Shown: positions 8,543-18,513, counted from the stretch's first letter. The stretch is 58,806 nt of DNA from Sphingobacteriales bacterium 16-39-50 (GCA_002257025.1 NCHA01000017.1:1-58806); one strand, 5' to 3'. Notes: generated from the letters alone by a model not told the origin. Numbers and translations are program-made.

Positions 8543-9703
8543 TTAAACTTCGAAATTTATCCATTTATCATTACTTAAGCTGCTGTTTACCACATTATTG
8601 ATAAAAGCCATTCCTCTGATGCCTTCATCAACCGAAGGGTAGTCGTATGCTTCGGAGGCTGCTTTTATACCTTCATTTTTCGCCGAAACACATAGAGCAA
8701 AATTCCGGTACAGATTGGCAAATGCTTCAAGATAACCTTCGGGATGACCTCCCGGAGTACGGCTGTTAAACGCAGCATAGCTTGACAGCTGATGCCCGCC
8801 CGCTCTTAAAATTTGAACCGGTGCATCCAGCCATTTCAGAATTAAGGTATTGGGTTCCTGTTGTGCCCATTCGAGTCCGCCCTTTTCCCCATAAACCCTG
8901 ATCCGGAGTGCATTTTCTTCTCCCGCTGCAATTTGGGAAGCAATCAATACCCCATTTGAACCATTATCAAATTTGAGAAGCACATTTCCATCATCGTCCA
9001 AAGCTCTTCCATCTACAACAATACTGAGGTCTGCACATAATTTAGTAATCTTTAATCCGCTTATATATTCAGCGAGATGCGCAGCATGGGTTCCAATATC
9101 ACCCATACATCCGCTTTTTCCTGATCTTGCAGGGTCAGTACGCCATGCAGCCTGTGGGTTACCATCCTTTTCAGATAATCTGCTCAACCATCCCTGTGGG
9201 TATTCTACAATTATCTTTCTGATCTTACCCAATTCGCCTGCTTTAACCATTTCCCTTGCCTGTTTAACCATAGGATAACCGGCATAGGTATGGGTCAGCA
9301 ATAAACTGAGTCCTGTTTCTTCTGTTTTTTTCTTCAGCAGTTTAGCTTCCTCAAGTGTAAAGGTGATCGGTTTATCGATCACAACATGAAAGCCATGTTC
9401 CAGAGCCATCATGGCCGGAGCGAAGTGGGCATGGTTAGGAGTAACAATACTTACAAAATCCATCCGCTCACCGGCAGGGAGGCGACTCTCCTGAAGGATC
9501 ATTTCTTCATAATTCCGATAAATCCGGTCTTCCGGAAGAAATAGGGTTCGGCCGCTTTCGATGGCTTTTTCCGGACTGGAACTGAGGGCTCCGCATACAA
9601 GCTCAATAAGGCCATCCATATTGGCTGCAATGCGGTGAATGGCTCCGATAAAAGCATCTTTACCGCCGCCAATCATTCCCATTCTTAATTTTCTTTTCAT
9701 CAT
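8543..9703 (-). CDS. Gfo/Idh/MocA family NAD(P)-dependent oxidoreductase
   Basis: 386 residues with an N-terminal Rossmann fold (RMGMIGGGKDAFIGAIHR) and the family motif DKPITFTLEEAK, where Lys in D-K-P is the conserved catalytic-site lysine. GDIGTHAAHLAEY carries the usual Asp/His pair of the C-terminal domain. There is no export signal, so it is cytoplasmic, unlike the paralogue at 19117-20571. Family members oxidise or reduce sugar hydroxyls, often at C3. In this operon it probably reduces or oxidises a keto-sugar after uptake. It is tightly spaced with the TIM-barrel gene (9 bp). Confidence 0.85.
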   Translation of the reverse strand: MMKRKLRMGMIGGGKDAFIGAIHRIAANMDGLIELVCGALSSSPEKAIESGRTLFLPEDRIYRNYEEMILQESRLPAGERMDFVSIVTPNHAHFAPAMMALEHGFHVVIDKPITFTLEEAKLLKKKTEETGLSLLLTHTYAGYPMVKQAREMVKAGELGKIRKIIVEYPQGWLSRLSEKDGNPQAAWRTDPARSGKSGCMGDIGTHAAHLAEYISGLKITKLCADLSIVVDGRALDDDGNVLLKFDNGSNGVLIASQIAAGEENALRIRVYGEKGGLEWAQQEPNTLILKWLDAPVQILRAGGHQLSSYAAFNSRTPGGHPEGYLEAFANLYRNFALCVSAKNEGIKAASEAYDYPSVDEGIRGMAFINNVVNSSLSNDKWINFEV

Positions 9704-9791
9704 TTAAGGCTAAAAATTATTCGTGTCAAACAGATATTAAATATAAAATTTTGTTCTTTTCCGCCGGAAATATCCTGAATTAAATTCAGGA

Positions 9792-10964
9792 TTATTTAAT
9801 CACAGAAAATTTGTAGACAGTATTTGTTTTGTATACTTCTCCGGTATTCAGAATAGTTGACGGAAATACCGGCTGATTTGGTGAGTCGGGAAAATGCTGC
9901 GTTTCGAGGCAGAATGCTGTTCTGAATTCATCTTTACTGCCTCCTTTAAAGGTGTTTTTGCCCTGCATAAAATTCCCGCTATAAAACTGAAGGCCGGGTT
10001 CCTGAGTAAATACTTCCATGACAATTCCTGATTGATCACCTTTTGCAATTGCAGCAGCTTTCATTACTCCACTTTCAGCAGGATTCAATACATAATTATG
10101 ATCATAACCTTTTCCGTATTTCAATTGAACATTATTATCCTCAATTCTCTCGCCTATTTTTACAGCTTTTCTGAAATCAAAAGGACTGCCAGCTACAGAT
10201 TCTATTTTCCCCAATGGAATAAGAGTTGAATCTACCGGTGTATATTGCTCCGCATTGATCTGCAGGCTGTGATTCATGATGCTGCCTCTTCCTTCACCAT
10301 TTAGATTGAAGAATGCATGATTGGTCAGATTAACTATCGTTTTCTTGTCGGTTGATGCTTCATAATTAATCATAAGCTCATTGTCATCAGACAGGGTATA
10401 GATAACTTTCACCTGCAGATTTCCGGGGAATCCTTCTTCCATATCTTTTGATAGATAGCTAAACTCTAAAGTTTGACCATTTACCTGCCTGACATCCCAA
10501 ACTACATCCTGAAAGCCTTTTTTACCGCCGTGCAGTGCATTTGGACTATTATTGATAAAAATTGAATATTCCTGACCATCAAGTTTGAATTTGCCGCCAG
10601 CAATGCGATTGCCATAGCGCCCGATTGTTGCTCCAAAATAAGGCTCGGTAGATTGCTGGTAGGCTTCAACACCTGCAAAGCCTACAACCACATCAGTTAA
10701 TTTACCCGATCGGTCAGGTACCCTTAGGCTCACAATCCTTGCACCATAATTTGAAAAAGCAGCCTCCGCATTATTCTTGTTCCTTAAAATGTATAAATCT
10801 GTGTTTTTACCATCTATGATGTTTTGAAATGCAGTTTTTGATAGCAGATTTAAAATGGAGGAGCTATCAGTATTTTTTCCGGAATCTTTATTTGTTGCTG
10901 AATTGCAAGCAATCAATGCAAGCAGATAAAAACACGGCAGAATGAGTTTTCGATGCAGTTTCAT
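9792..10964 (-). CDS. galM: Aldose 1-epimerase (galactose mutarotase) lipoprotein
   Basis: Interconverts alpha and beta anomers of aldoses. The lipobox LIAC at C20 makes this a lipoprotein (390 residues), probably periplasmic, whereas many GalM proteins are cytosolic. The catalytic set is present: H145 in NALHGGKKGF, H216 in TNHAFFNL and E354 in FCLETQHF. It sits 17 bp after the ThuA-dehydrogenase fusion in the leftward operon. An extracytoplasmic mutarotase makes sense where a periplasmic dehydrogenase uses one anomer. The epimerase family call is firm; the substrate sugar is open. Confidence 0.92.
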   Translation of the reverse strand: MKLHRKLILPCFYLLALIACNSATNKDSGKNTDSSSILNLLSKTAFQNIIDGKNTDLYILRNKNNAEAAFSNYGARIVSLRVPDRSGKLTDVVVGFAGVEAYQQSTEPYFGATIGRYGNRIAGGKFKLDGQEYSIFINNSPNALHGGKKGFQDVVWDVRQVNGQTLEFSYLSKDMEEGFPGNLQVKVIYTLSDDNELMINYEASTDKKTIVNLTNHAFFNLNGEGRGSIMNHSLQINAEQYTPVDSTLIPLGKIESVAGSPFDFRKAVKIGERIEDNNVQLKYGKGYDHNYVLNPAESGVMKAAAIAKGDQSGIVMEVFTQEPGLQFYSGNFMQGKNTFKGGSKDEFRTAFCLETQHFPDSPNQPVFPSTILNTGEVYKTNTVYKFSVIK

Positions 10965-10981
10965 ATCTGGTTTTTATAAAT

Positions 10982-13900
10982 TTATTCCGGCTTGAAAGTA
11001 ACAGTTTTAAGGAGTGGCCTTGGTTTTAAGTTTTTAGGGTCAGATACAAATAGCACAAACATACTGTTTATCCTCATGTCGGCCGGAAGGTTAAGCTGAA
11101 TTAGGGTATTACTTTGCTGATCAATCACTTCACCATCTTTAAAATTACCTTTTCCGAGAAGTGCCCCGCTCTCTGAATTCGCGCGGATCTCTATGTCATA
11201 AATACCCCCACCACCTTTCGAAAGATTAGCTAATTCCAAATTCCGGATTCCTGACAAATCCAAATTGCTTAGTTTGAACCATCCATTATTTTGTGGATAG
11301 ATCAGGAAACCTGTATTGGTTGAGTCTTTTAAGCCAATTCTGGTTCTTTCAGTAATTTCTCTGGCGTTAAAAATATTGCTTCTAAGATAAACTGTTGCTG
11401 AGCCTGTAAGGGGTTTCAATCCAGCTTGTCCCTGATCAGTATAAGAAGCGTAGATACTAAAAATATTATTTTCAGATTCCTGTGCTGGGATAATGCTGCC
11501 CTGAATTGGCAAAGTGGCTTTATTGACCGCTTTATCTTCTAGTGACAAAACCCATTGAGCAATTTTCTTTGCATCATCATCACTCATCGCTGAATGAGCA
11601 GGCATTGCTACTTCTCCCCATGTTCCGCCACCACCTTTTATGATCTTTGCAGACAGATAGCTCACTGCATTGGGATCATTCTGATATTTTGCAGACACCT
11701 GGGTATACGATGGACCAATGGATTTGGTACTTACCTGATGGCAGGACTGGCAATCTGATTTCAGCATCAATGCCTGCCCGGCCTGTGCTTCTGTAAATAC
11801 CTGATGCCCCATTGAAGCTCCGGCAAGGTCTGTACCCTTAGTATAATTATTGGCTACATAAATTGTGTTTTTATTTACCGTAGCACCCTCATCACTTACA
11901 GATACATCATACTCTACGGGTTTTCCAGCAAAATAAAAGCTTTGATTTCCTTTTAACTTAATACTGACTTTTGGCTGGGCATTTCCTGCAGAGATTGTTA
12001 TCGGACTACTATTGGTACTGGCAAAATTTTTGTCAATTGCCAAAACGCTGATTGCATATTCTCCAGCTTTAGTAAAGGTATGTTCAATATTTGGCATGAC
12101 AGTTGATTTTTTGATCCCACTACCCAACTCCCATACGTAATTCATTTTATCCTTGTCGGGATCACTGGCTTCAACTTTGGCTTGCAATTTAAATGGAAGT
12201 ACTCCGCTTGTTTTACTTATGATCAATTCCTTAATTTTTGGAGGACGGTTTCCGGCAACGAAATCAATTCTGGATATAGCTGCATCCGGATTTTTTGAGA
12301 ACCAGCCTTTACCATATTCCAGAATATAGATGCGTCCATCCGGTCCCAATTCCATATCGATTGGTGAGGAGAAGTTTGTCATTGGCATAAAGGCCTCCAT
12401 ATTATCGTAATCACCATTAGGCTTCATGGTCACCGCCTTTATCCAGCCTCTTATCCAGTCGTAAATAAATAGTTTATTAGCATAATAATCAGGGTAACGT
12501 GTTTCCTTAGGGTATAATTCAGGATGATAGACAGGTCCGGCCATTGCATTTCTACCTCCGGTACCTACCTGAGGAAATTCCTTTGAAGCTGCGTATGGAT
12601 ACCAGATAAATGCAGGCGAAACAGGTGGAAGATATTCAAGACCAGTATTGTTTGGCGAATTATTATATGGCTTGGCAGGATCAAAAGCTTCACCGGCTGT
12701 TCCGTTCGTATAATCGTATGCCCGGTAAGGGTAATTATTCCCAACGAAAAATGGCCATCCAAAAAAGCCCGCTTTTCTTGCCTGATTCAATTCATCATAG
12801 CCTCTTGAACCTCTTTCCGGACTATCGGCATTCGCATCAGGGCCTACTTCACCCCAGTAAAGGAATCCCGTTTTCTTATCGATGGAGATTCGGTAAGGGT
12901 TTCTGTTTCCCATTACATAAATCTCAGGTCTTGTGCCAGGGGTATTAGGTGGAAATAAATTTCCTTCCGGAATGCTATAGCTGCCATCCTCATTTACCTT
13001 TATCCTCATGATTTTTCCCCTGAGGTCATTTGTATTGCCTGATGATCTTCTGGCGTCATATTGCTCAAGCCCCGGGCGGTTATCCATAGGTCCGTAGCCT
13101 TTATTTACAAAAGCCTGCTTGGGTACATCAAAAGGGGTTGCATTATCACCGGCCGAAACATATAGAAGTCCATCAGGGCCAAAGGCAATCGAACCTCCTG
13201 TATGGCAGCATATTTCCCGTTGAGAATAGAACTCCAGGATTACTTTTTCTGAGGAGTTATCCAGCTTATCGTCAACAAATTTAAACCTTGAGAGACGATT
13301 AACTGAGGTATCTATCGGACTGTAGAAAATGTATACGTAATTATTGTCTTTGAAAGCCGGGTCAGTTGCAATTCCAAGCACCCCCTCTTCAGCGTTCACA
13401 CCCGCAACTGCGGTCTTATGATAGGCATTCAAAAAGCCAACCTGCGAAATACTTTTGCTTTTCTCTTTATAGAGCATAATTTCTCCTCTTCTTTGCACCA
13501 GCAGGATATCGAGATTTGGTAGAATTGCCATTTCAGTTGGTTCAAATAGGGTGCCTGTTGTCAGAACTGTTTTTACGAAACGGTTTTCTTCAGGTACCGG
13601 AGGTGTTTTGGCTTTAGCATAATTTAAAGGAACATTATTCCCGATCGCGTATTTAATGCCTCCAAGAAGATGTTTCAGGAAAAGCTGATCTGAATAAGCT
13701 TCATTGGTATGCCCCATGCCGGTGTAAAAGGCTCTTCCACCATCAAATTCATGATGCCAGGCAATAGGATGATAATCTCCATTCTCTCCACCTGTATAGC
13801 TTTTTTCATCCAGGGAGATCAAAACCTTAACGTTCCGGTTTAAATTTTTGTAATTATACCATTCATCTTTATGTACCCATTTTTCATCAAGGTGTTTTGT

Positions 13901-14365
13901 TGAAAGGTGCGTGCGGTCGTTCACAATCATCGTCGCATCCTGGATTTTAGGATGGCTGATAAAATATCCACCCACCAATTTTCCATACCATTCCCAATCG
14001 TATTCAGTATCAGCTGCTGCATGGATTCCTACATAACTACCACCGGCCTGGATAAATCTTTCAAAACTGATTTGCTGCGGACTATTCAAAATATTCCCTG
14101 TAGTGCTCAGGAAAATTACGGCTGAATAGTTTTTCAGGGAATCATCATTAAAGTAATTTTCATTTTCGGTGGTATCGACAATAAATCCGTTTTCCATACC
14201 CAGTTTGATCAGAGCGGTCTTGCCTGCTGCAATCGACTCATGTCGGTATGCTGCAGTTTTACTAAAGACAAGCACTCTGGGTTTGACTGCTTGTTCCCAT
14301 TTAGTGAAAGCAAACAGGGCAAGTATCAGCAAAGAGAATGGCAACAGTTTGTAAATTCTTTTCAT
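10982..14365 (-). CDS. ThuA / PQQ-type sugar dehydrogenase / PKD / cytochrome c / C-terminal CBM6-like fusion protein
   Basis: About 1127 residues. I place the start at ATG 14365 (MKRIYKLLPF, followed by a signal peptide); the longer reading from 14395 adds ten residues before a good signal sequence. Domains in order: ThuA-like (about 25-240), glucose/sorbosone-dehydrogenase beta-propeller (about 265-690; PNLDILLVQRRGEI, CCHTGGSIAFGPDGLLYVS, GNRNPYRISID), PKD (about 700-790), class I cytochrome c with C872-Q-S-C-H876, and a C-terminal beta-sandwich resembling CBM6. The propeller family uses PQQ and can pass electrons to a fused heme. ThuA domains are associated with trehalose and keto-sugar use. 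It is the first gene of the leftward operon. The product is exported; its substrate is unknown. Confidence 0.85.
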   Translation of the reverse strand: MKRIYKLLPFSLLILALFAFTKWEQAVKPRVLVFSKTAAYRHESIAAGKTALIKLGMENGFIVDTTENENYFNDDSLKNYSAVIFLSTTGNILNSPQQISFERFIQAGGSYVGIHAAADTEYDWEWYGKLVGGYFISHPKIQDATMIVNDRTHLSTKHLDEKWVHKDEWYNYKNLNRNVKVLISLDEKSYTGGENGDYHPIAWHHEFDGGRAFYTGMGHTNEAYSDQLFLKHLLGGIKYAIGNNVPLNYAKAKTPPVPEENRFVKTVLTTGTLFEPTEMAILPNLDILLVQRRGEIMLYKEKSKSISQVGFLNAYHKTAVAGVNAEEGVLGIATDPAFKDNNYVYIFYSPIDTSVNRLSRFKFVDDKLDNSSEKVILEFYSQREICCHTGGSIAFGPDGLLYVSAGDNATPFDVPKQAFVNKGYGPMDNRPGLEQYDARRSSGNTNDLRGKIMRIKVNEDGSYSIPEGNLFPPNTPGTRPEIYVMGNRNPYRISIDKKTGFLYWGEVGPDANADSPERGSRGYDELNQARKAGFFGWPFFVGNNYPYRAYDYTNGTAGEAFDPAKPYNNSPNNTGLEYLPPVSPAFIWYPYAASKEFPQVGTGGRNAMAGPVYHPELYPKETRYPDYYANKLFIYDWIRGWIKAVTMKPNGDYDNMEAFMPMTNFSSPIDMELGPDGRIYILEYGKGWFSKNPDAAISRIDFVAGNRPPKIKELIISKTSGVLPFKLQAKVEASDPDKDKMNYVWELGSGIKKSTVMPNIEHTFTKAGEYAISVLAIDKNFASTNSSPITISAGNAQPKVSIKLKGNQSFYFAGKPVEYDVSVSDEGATVNKNTIYVANNYTKGTDLAGASMGHQVFTEAQAGQALMLKSDCQSCHQVSTKSIGPSYTQVSAKYQNDPNAVSYLSAKIIKGGGGTWGEVAMPAHSAMSDDDAKKIAQWVLSLEDKAVNKATLPIQGSIIPAQESENNIFSIYASYTDQGQAGLKPLTGSATVYLRSNIFNAREITERTRIGLKDSTNTGFLIYPQNNGWFKLSNLDLSGIRNLELANLSKGGGGIYDIEIRANSESGALLGKGNFKDGEVIDQQSNTLIQLNLPADMRINSMFVLFVSDPKNLKPRPLLKTVTFKPE

Positions 14366-14392
14366 GGTTGTTTTATGTACTGAGGGTGTTAT

Positions 14393-14415
14393 CATCCTGT
14401 TAAAAGATCAGGATG
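14393..14415 (-). promoter_or_regulatory. Inverted repeat in the leader of the ThuA-dehydrogenase operon
   Basis: CATCCTG (14393-14399) and CAGGATG (14409-14415) with a 9-nt loop lie about 28-50 nt upstream of the chosen start. It may be a leader hairpin or an operator in the 281-bp divergent region shared with the MFS operon. No TAnnTTTG box was seen there. Confidence 0.35.
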
Positions 14416-14646
14416 GTATTTAATTGAGTATGATTATTAAAAATAAAAATATACATTTATTTTAAACAAACTAAAGAAATGTCCCTTATGAATATCAGGA
14501 AAGGGATATATATACGCTAATTGGGTTTAGATGGTGTATTTTATACAATTAGAGCCGAATTTCAACATTTTAGATTTTATATGAGTCATTTAATCCGCAG
14601 GTTATCCTTTTTATTCAGCTCCTAATTTTAATCAATCAAGCATTTT

Positions 14647-15903
14647 ATGAACCTGTTCACCCGCATTAAATTATCGCTCATGATGTTCCTTGAATTTTTT
14701 ATCTGGGGCTCATGGTTTGTTACACTTGGGACTTTTCTCGGCAGGAATCTACTTGCTGATGGTTCAGAAACTGCTGCGGTATTTTCCACTCAGTCCTTCG
14801 GTGCCATCATAGCTCCTTTTATAATAGGTTTGATCGCCGACAGGTATTTCAATGCAGAAAGGATACTTGGTATTCTTCATCTGCTTGGCGCCATTTTAAT
14901 GTCTCAGATGTATTATGCAAGCGACTTTTCAGGATTTTATCCCTATGTTTTCGGGTATATGATCCTCTTTATGCCTACCCTGGCATTGGTAAATTCAATT
15001 TCATTCAACCAGATGAAAAGTGCAGAGAAGGAATTTTCTTCAATTCGGATTTGGGGTACTATTGGCTGGATCGTTGCGGGTCTATGCATTAGCTTCCTGT
15101 TTCATTGGGACTCATCAGAAGGAGTATCAGATGGACTTTTAAAGAATACATTTGCAATGGCAGGGATTTCTTCTTTGATTCTTGGAGTTTTCAGTTTCAG
15201 CCTGCCAAAAACTCCACCTACCGTATTTAAAGGGGAAAAGGTGGCTTTATCTTCTTTATTGGGGCTTGATGCCCTTAAAATGCTGAATAACAGAAATTTT
15301 CTGATTTTCTTTATTTCATCCATTTTAATCTGTATCCCTCTTGCATTTTATTATCAGAGTGCAAACCTCTTTCTTTCCGAAATCGGAATGGAAAATCCGA
15401 CCGGAAAAATGACCATCGGGCAGGTGTCAGAGGTCTTATTCCTATTGCTCCTGCCTCTTTTCTTCAGCAGATTTGGGTTCAAAGTGACGATTTTGGTTGG
15501 GATGATCGCATGGGCAATCAGATATACACTATTCGCCTATGGAAATCCGGACGAACTAACCTCCATGCTTATTGTTGGAATAGCATTGCATGGTATCTGT
15601 TATGACTTTTTCTTTGTTTCCGGGCAGATATATACGAATTCAAAAGCAGGGGATAAATATAAAAGTGCTGCTCAGGGGTTAATTACTTTGGCTACCTATG
15701 GTATAGGAATGTTAATAGGCTTCTGGGTTGCCGGAATAGTTAGTGATGCTTATAAACTCTCAGATACTCAGCATAACTGGCAAAAGATATGGATGTTTGC
15801 TGCAGGCATTGCAGCGGTAGTTGCGGTGTTGTTCATTTTTACTTTTAGCCAGAAAAAAGAAAATTCTGAAAGGATTATGGATAAAAACCCAGATTTAATA
15901 TGA
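14647..15903 (+). CDS. MFS permease, nucleoside:H+ symporter (NupG/XapB) family
   Basis: 418 residues with about twelve hydrophobic segments, so an inner-membrane transporter. The start MNLFTRIKLSLMMFLEFFIW and segments such as IWGSWFVTLGTFLG and SIRIWGTIGWIVAG match the NupG-like family. In Bacteroidota, relatives of this family often sit in sugar gene clusters rather than nucleoside clusters, so a sugar or keto-sugar substrate is likely here. It is the first gene of the rightward operon, 32 bp before the hydroxypyruvate-isomerase-like gene and divergent from the ThuA-dehydrogenase operon. Confidence 0.82.
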   Translation: MNLFTRIKLSLMMFLEFFIWGSWFVTLGTFLGRNLLADGSETAAVFSTQSFGAIIAPFIIGLIADRYFNAERILGILHLLGAILMSQMYYASDFSGFYPYVFGYMILFMPTLALVNSISFNQMKSAEKEFSSIRIWGTIGWIVAGLCISFLFHWDSSEGVSDGLLKNTFAMAGISSLILGVFSFSLPKTPPTVFKGEKVALSSLLGLDALKMLNNRNFLIFFISSILICIPLAFYYQSANLFLSEIGMENPTGKMTIGQVSEVLFLLLLPLFFSRFGFKVTILVGMIAWAIRYTLFAYGNPDELTSMLIVGIALHGICYDFFFVSGQIYTNSKAGDKYKSAAQGLITLATYGIGMLIGFWVAGIVSDAYKLSDTQHNWQKIWMFAAGIAAVVAVLFIFTFSQKKENSERIMDKNPDLI

Positions 15904-15935
15904 TTGGTTTATTTACTGTTCTTATTTTTAAATAA

Positions 15936-16718
15936 ATGCTAAATATTCAATCATTAAGAGCTAATATTAATCAGTCAGTTTGCCGCTGGTGTTTTGATGA
16001 ACTCTCTTTAGAAGAACTATGCAAACTTGCCAGGGAAATCGGGCTGGTAGGAATCGACCTGCTGGGGCCTTCAGACTGGCCGGTTCTTGAAAAATACGGA
16101 CTCAAGTCAACGATGTGTAATGGTGCAGAGATTAGTCTTGAGAAGGGTTGGAATAACAAGGTTTATCATTCAGAATTACTGAATAATTACAGGAAAATGA
16201 TTCCTCTTGTTGCCAAAGCAGGACATAAGAATCTGATTTGCTTTAGTGGGAACAGAGATGGTCTGGATGATGAAACAGGACTGCAAAATTGTACGGAGGG
16301 TCTGAAGCAGATCATGTCGCTTGCAGAAAGGAATAAGGTTACAATTGTTATGGAGCTACTAAACAGCAAGATCGACCATATTGATTATCAATGTGACAGA
16401 ACCAATTGGGGTGTTGAACTTGTAAAGAAAGTTGGATCTGATAATTTTAAACTTTTATATGATATTTATCATATGCAAATTGATGAGGGGGATGTGATCA
16501 GAACGATAAAGGACAACTATCACTATATTGCTCATTATCATACTGCTGGAGTGCCTGGCCGTCATGAGATAGATGATTCGCAGGAACTAAATTATCCTGC
16601 AATTATGAGAGCAATACTTGATACAGGATTTAATGGGTATGTAGCTCAGGAATTTATTCCATTGAATCCTGATAAAGTGGGCTCATTAAAAGATGCTGTC
16701 CGGATTTGTGATGTTTAG
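15936..16718 (+). CDS. Hydroxypyruvate isomerase-like TIM-barrel protein
   Basis: 260 residues, the typical length for Hyi-family proteins. The segment YDIYHMQIDEGD followed by IAHYHTAGVPGRHEID and ELNYPAIMRAI is characteristic: Hyi carries His, Gln, Glu and Asp of its metal site here. VMELLNSKID supplies another Glu ligand region. Hyi interconverts hydroxypyruvate and tartronate semialdehyde, but close relatives act on other keto-sugars, and the surrounding cluster suggests a sugar substrate. It is cytoplasmic with no signal peptide, although residues 1-15 do not show a strong start context. Confidence 0.82.
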   Translation: MLNIQSLRANINQSVCRWCFDELSLEELCKLAREIGLVGIDLLGPSDWPVLEKYGLKSTMCNGAEISLEKGWNNKVYHSELLNNYRKMIPLVAKAGHKNLICFSGNRDGLDDETGLQNCTEGLKQIMSLAERNKVTIVMELLNSKIDHIDYQCDRTNWGVELVKKVGSDNFKLLYDIYHMQIDEGDVIRTIKDNYHYIAHYHTAGVPGRHEIDDSQELNYPAIMRAILDTGFNGYVAQEFIPLNPDKVGSLKDAVRICDV

Positions 16719-16822
16719 AATAGAATAAAGAATAATGAACAAAGAATAAAGATGATTATGTCTTTGTTCCTTAATCCTTGCTCTTTGATCAAAAATGAAA
16801 AAGAAAAAACAAAATAAATGAT
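16719..16822. repeat. Stuttered-word intergenic repeat cluster
   Basis: The 104-bp gap inside the rightward operon consists of repeated words such as AATAAAGAAT and CTTTGTTCCTTAATCCTTGCTCTTTG. The same type of words recurs at 20640-20710, 21840-21880 and 46140-46165. Confidence 0.5.
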
Positions 16823-18502
16823 ATGGCTGATAATACGTATGATGCAATAGTGATCGGTTCGGGGATCAGTGGTGGCTGGGCTGCCAAGGAACTCACAGAA
16901 AAGGGTCTGAAAACGATCATGCTTGAACGTGGTCGCAACGTTGAGCATGTAAAGGGCTATGAAAATGCGACAAAAGGTCCCTGGGAGTTTCCCCACAGAG
17001 GTGGACGCACCCAGCAGATGATCGAAGATTATCCGGTACTAAAAAGAGACTACCCACTCAGCGAAAAGAATCTGAATTTCTGGGCGAGTGATAAGGACAG
17101 TCCTTATACCGAAGTAAAACGTTTCGATTGGTTTCGTGGATACCATGTTGGTGGAAGATCATTGATGTGGGGGCGCCAAAGTTATCGCCTTAGCGAAATG
17201 GATTTCGAAGCCAATGCAAAAGAGGGTATTGCCGTCGACTGGCCAATCAGATACAAGGACCTGGAGAAGTGGTATAGCCACGTGGAACGATTTGCCGGGA
17301 TAAGCGGGACCAGAGAAGGTTTAGCTCAGCTTCCTGACGGTGAGTTTCAGCCTGGTATGGAAATGAACGTGGTTGAGAAAGAGGTAGCTGCCCGTATCAA
17401 AGCACATTATAAAGGTGACCGTCACATGGTCATAGGCAGGGCAGCTAATTTAACAAAGGCGCTTCCCGGACGTACAAATTGTCAGTATCGCAGCAAATGT
17501 TCTTTGGGTTGCCCTTTCGGGGGATATTTTAGTACACAATCTTCAACCCTCCCTGCAGCAGTAGCGACGGGTAATTTAACCCTTCGTCCATTTTCAATTG
17601 TCACTAAAATCCTTTATGATAAGGACACTAAAAAAGCAAAGGGTGTCGAAGTGCTTGATGCAGAAACAAACAAGACTTACGAATACTTTGCAAAAGTAAT
17701 CTTCCTGAATGCCTCTACCCTAAACTCTACCTGGATTCTGATGAATTCTGCAACAGATATCTGGGATGGCGGACTTGGAAGCAGTAGCGGAGAGCTGGGA
17801 CATAACCTGATGGATCATCATTTCCGTCTTGGAGCATCCGGTAGAATGGAGGGTTTTGAGGATAAATATTATTTTGGACGAAGACCTACGGGGATTTATA
17901 TCCCGCGTTTCCGGAATATTGGAAATGATAAGCGCGATTATATTCGTGGATTTGGTTATCAGGGTGGTGCAAGCCGCGAAGGCTGGAGCCGCAATATAGC
18001 CGAAATGAATATTGGAGCTGATTTTAAAGATGCTTTGTGCGAACCGGGAGCATGGACAATGGGTATCACTGCTTTTGGGGAGACTCTTCCTTATCATGAG
18101 AATAAAGTAACGCTCGACAAAACCAAAAAGGACAAATGGGGTTTGAATGTTTTGGCAATTGATGCCGAGATCAAGGAAAATGAGCTCAAAATGAGAAAGG
18201 ATATGATGGAAGATGCAAAGGAAATGCTCGAAAATTCAGGACTTAAAGATGTTAAGACATTTGATACAGGTTATGCCCTTGGACAGGGAATCCATGAAAT
18301 GGGCACTGCCCGTATGGGACTGGATCCGAAAACATCAGTACTGAATAAATTTAATCAGGTTTGGGATGCGCCAAATGTATTTGTTACCGATGGTACTGCT
18401 ATGACTTCGGCTGCCTGCCAGAATCCATCCTTGACTTATATGGCGCTAACAGCACGTGCTGTCGATCATGCGGTAAGTGAACTGAAAAAGGGAAATATTT
18501 AA
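16823..18502 (+). CDS. GMC-family FAD sugar dehydrogenase, catalytic subunit (glucoside 3-dehydrogenase type)
   Basis: 559 residues. The FAD-binding fold is at 9-37 (VIGSGISGGWAAKEL, then MLERG), and the C-terminal GMC region holds HEMGTARMG, then VFVTDGTAMTSAACQNPS. Cysteines C220, C226 and C230 (NCQYRSKCSLGCPFGG) have the C-x5-C-x3-C spacing that binds a 3Fe-4S cluster in FAD-dependent glucose dehydrogenase. That would relay electrons from flavin to cytochrome c. There is no signal peptide; export probably occurs by hitch-hiking with the small subunit encoded 11 bp downstream. Related enzymes oxidise glucosides at C1 or C3. The neighbouring DUF1080 lipoprotein favours C3 oxidation. Confidence 0.9.
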   Translation: MADNTYDAIVIGSGISGGWAAKELTEKGLKTIMLERGRNVEHVKGYENATKGPWEFPHRGGRTQQMIEDYPVLKRDYPLSEKNLNFWASDKDSPYTEVKRFDWFRGYHVGGRSLMWGRQSYRLSEMDFEANAKEGIAVDWPIRYKDLEKWYSHVERFAGISGTREGLAQLPDGEFQPGMEMNVVEKEVAARIKAHYKGDRHMVIGRAANLTKALPGRTNCQYRSKCSLGCPFGGYFSTQSSTLPAAVATGNLTLRPFSIVTKILYDKDTKKAKGVEVLDAETNKTYEYFAKVIFLNASTLNSTWILMNSATDIWDGGLGSSSGELGHNLMDHHFRLGASGRMEGFEDKYYFGRRPTGIYIPRFRNIGNDKRDYIRGFGYQGGASREGWSRNIAEMNIGADFKDALCEPGAWTMGITAFGETLPYHENKVTLDKTKKDKWGLNVLAIDAEIKENELKMRKDMMEDAKEMLENSGLKDVKTFDTGYALGQGIHEMGTARMGLDPKTSVLNKFNQVWDAPNVFVTDGTAMTSAACQNPSLTYMALTARAVDHAVSELKKGNI

Positions 18503-18513
18503 TTCGGGAAATT

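Noticed and set aside
14366..14395. Longer N-terminus for the ThuA-dehydrogenase fusion
   Set aside because: The extra ten residues precede a normal signal peptide; the internal ATG at 14365 is the better start.
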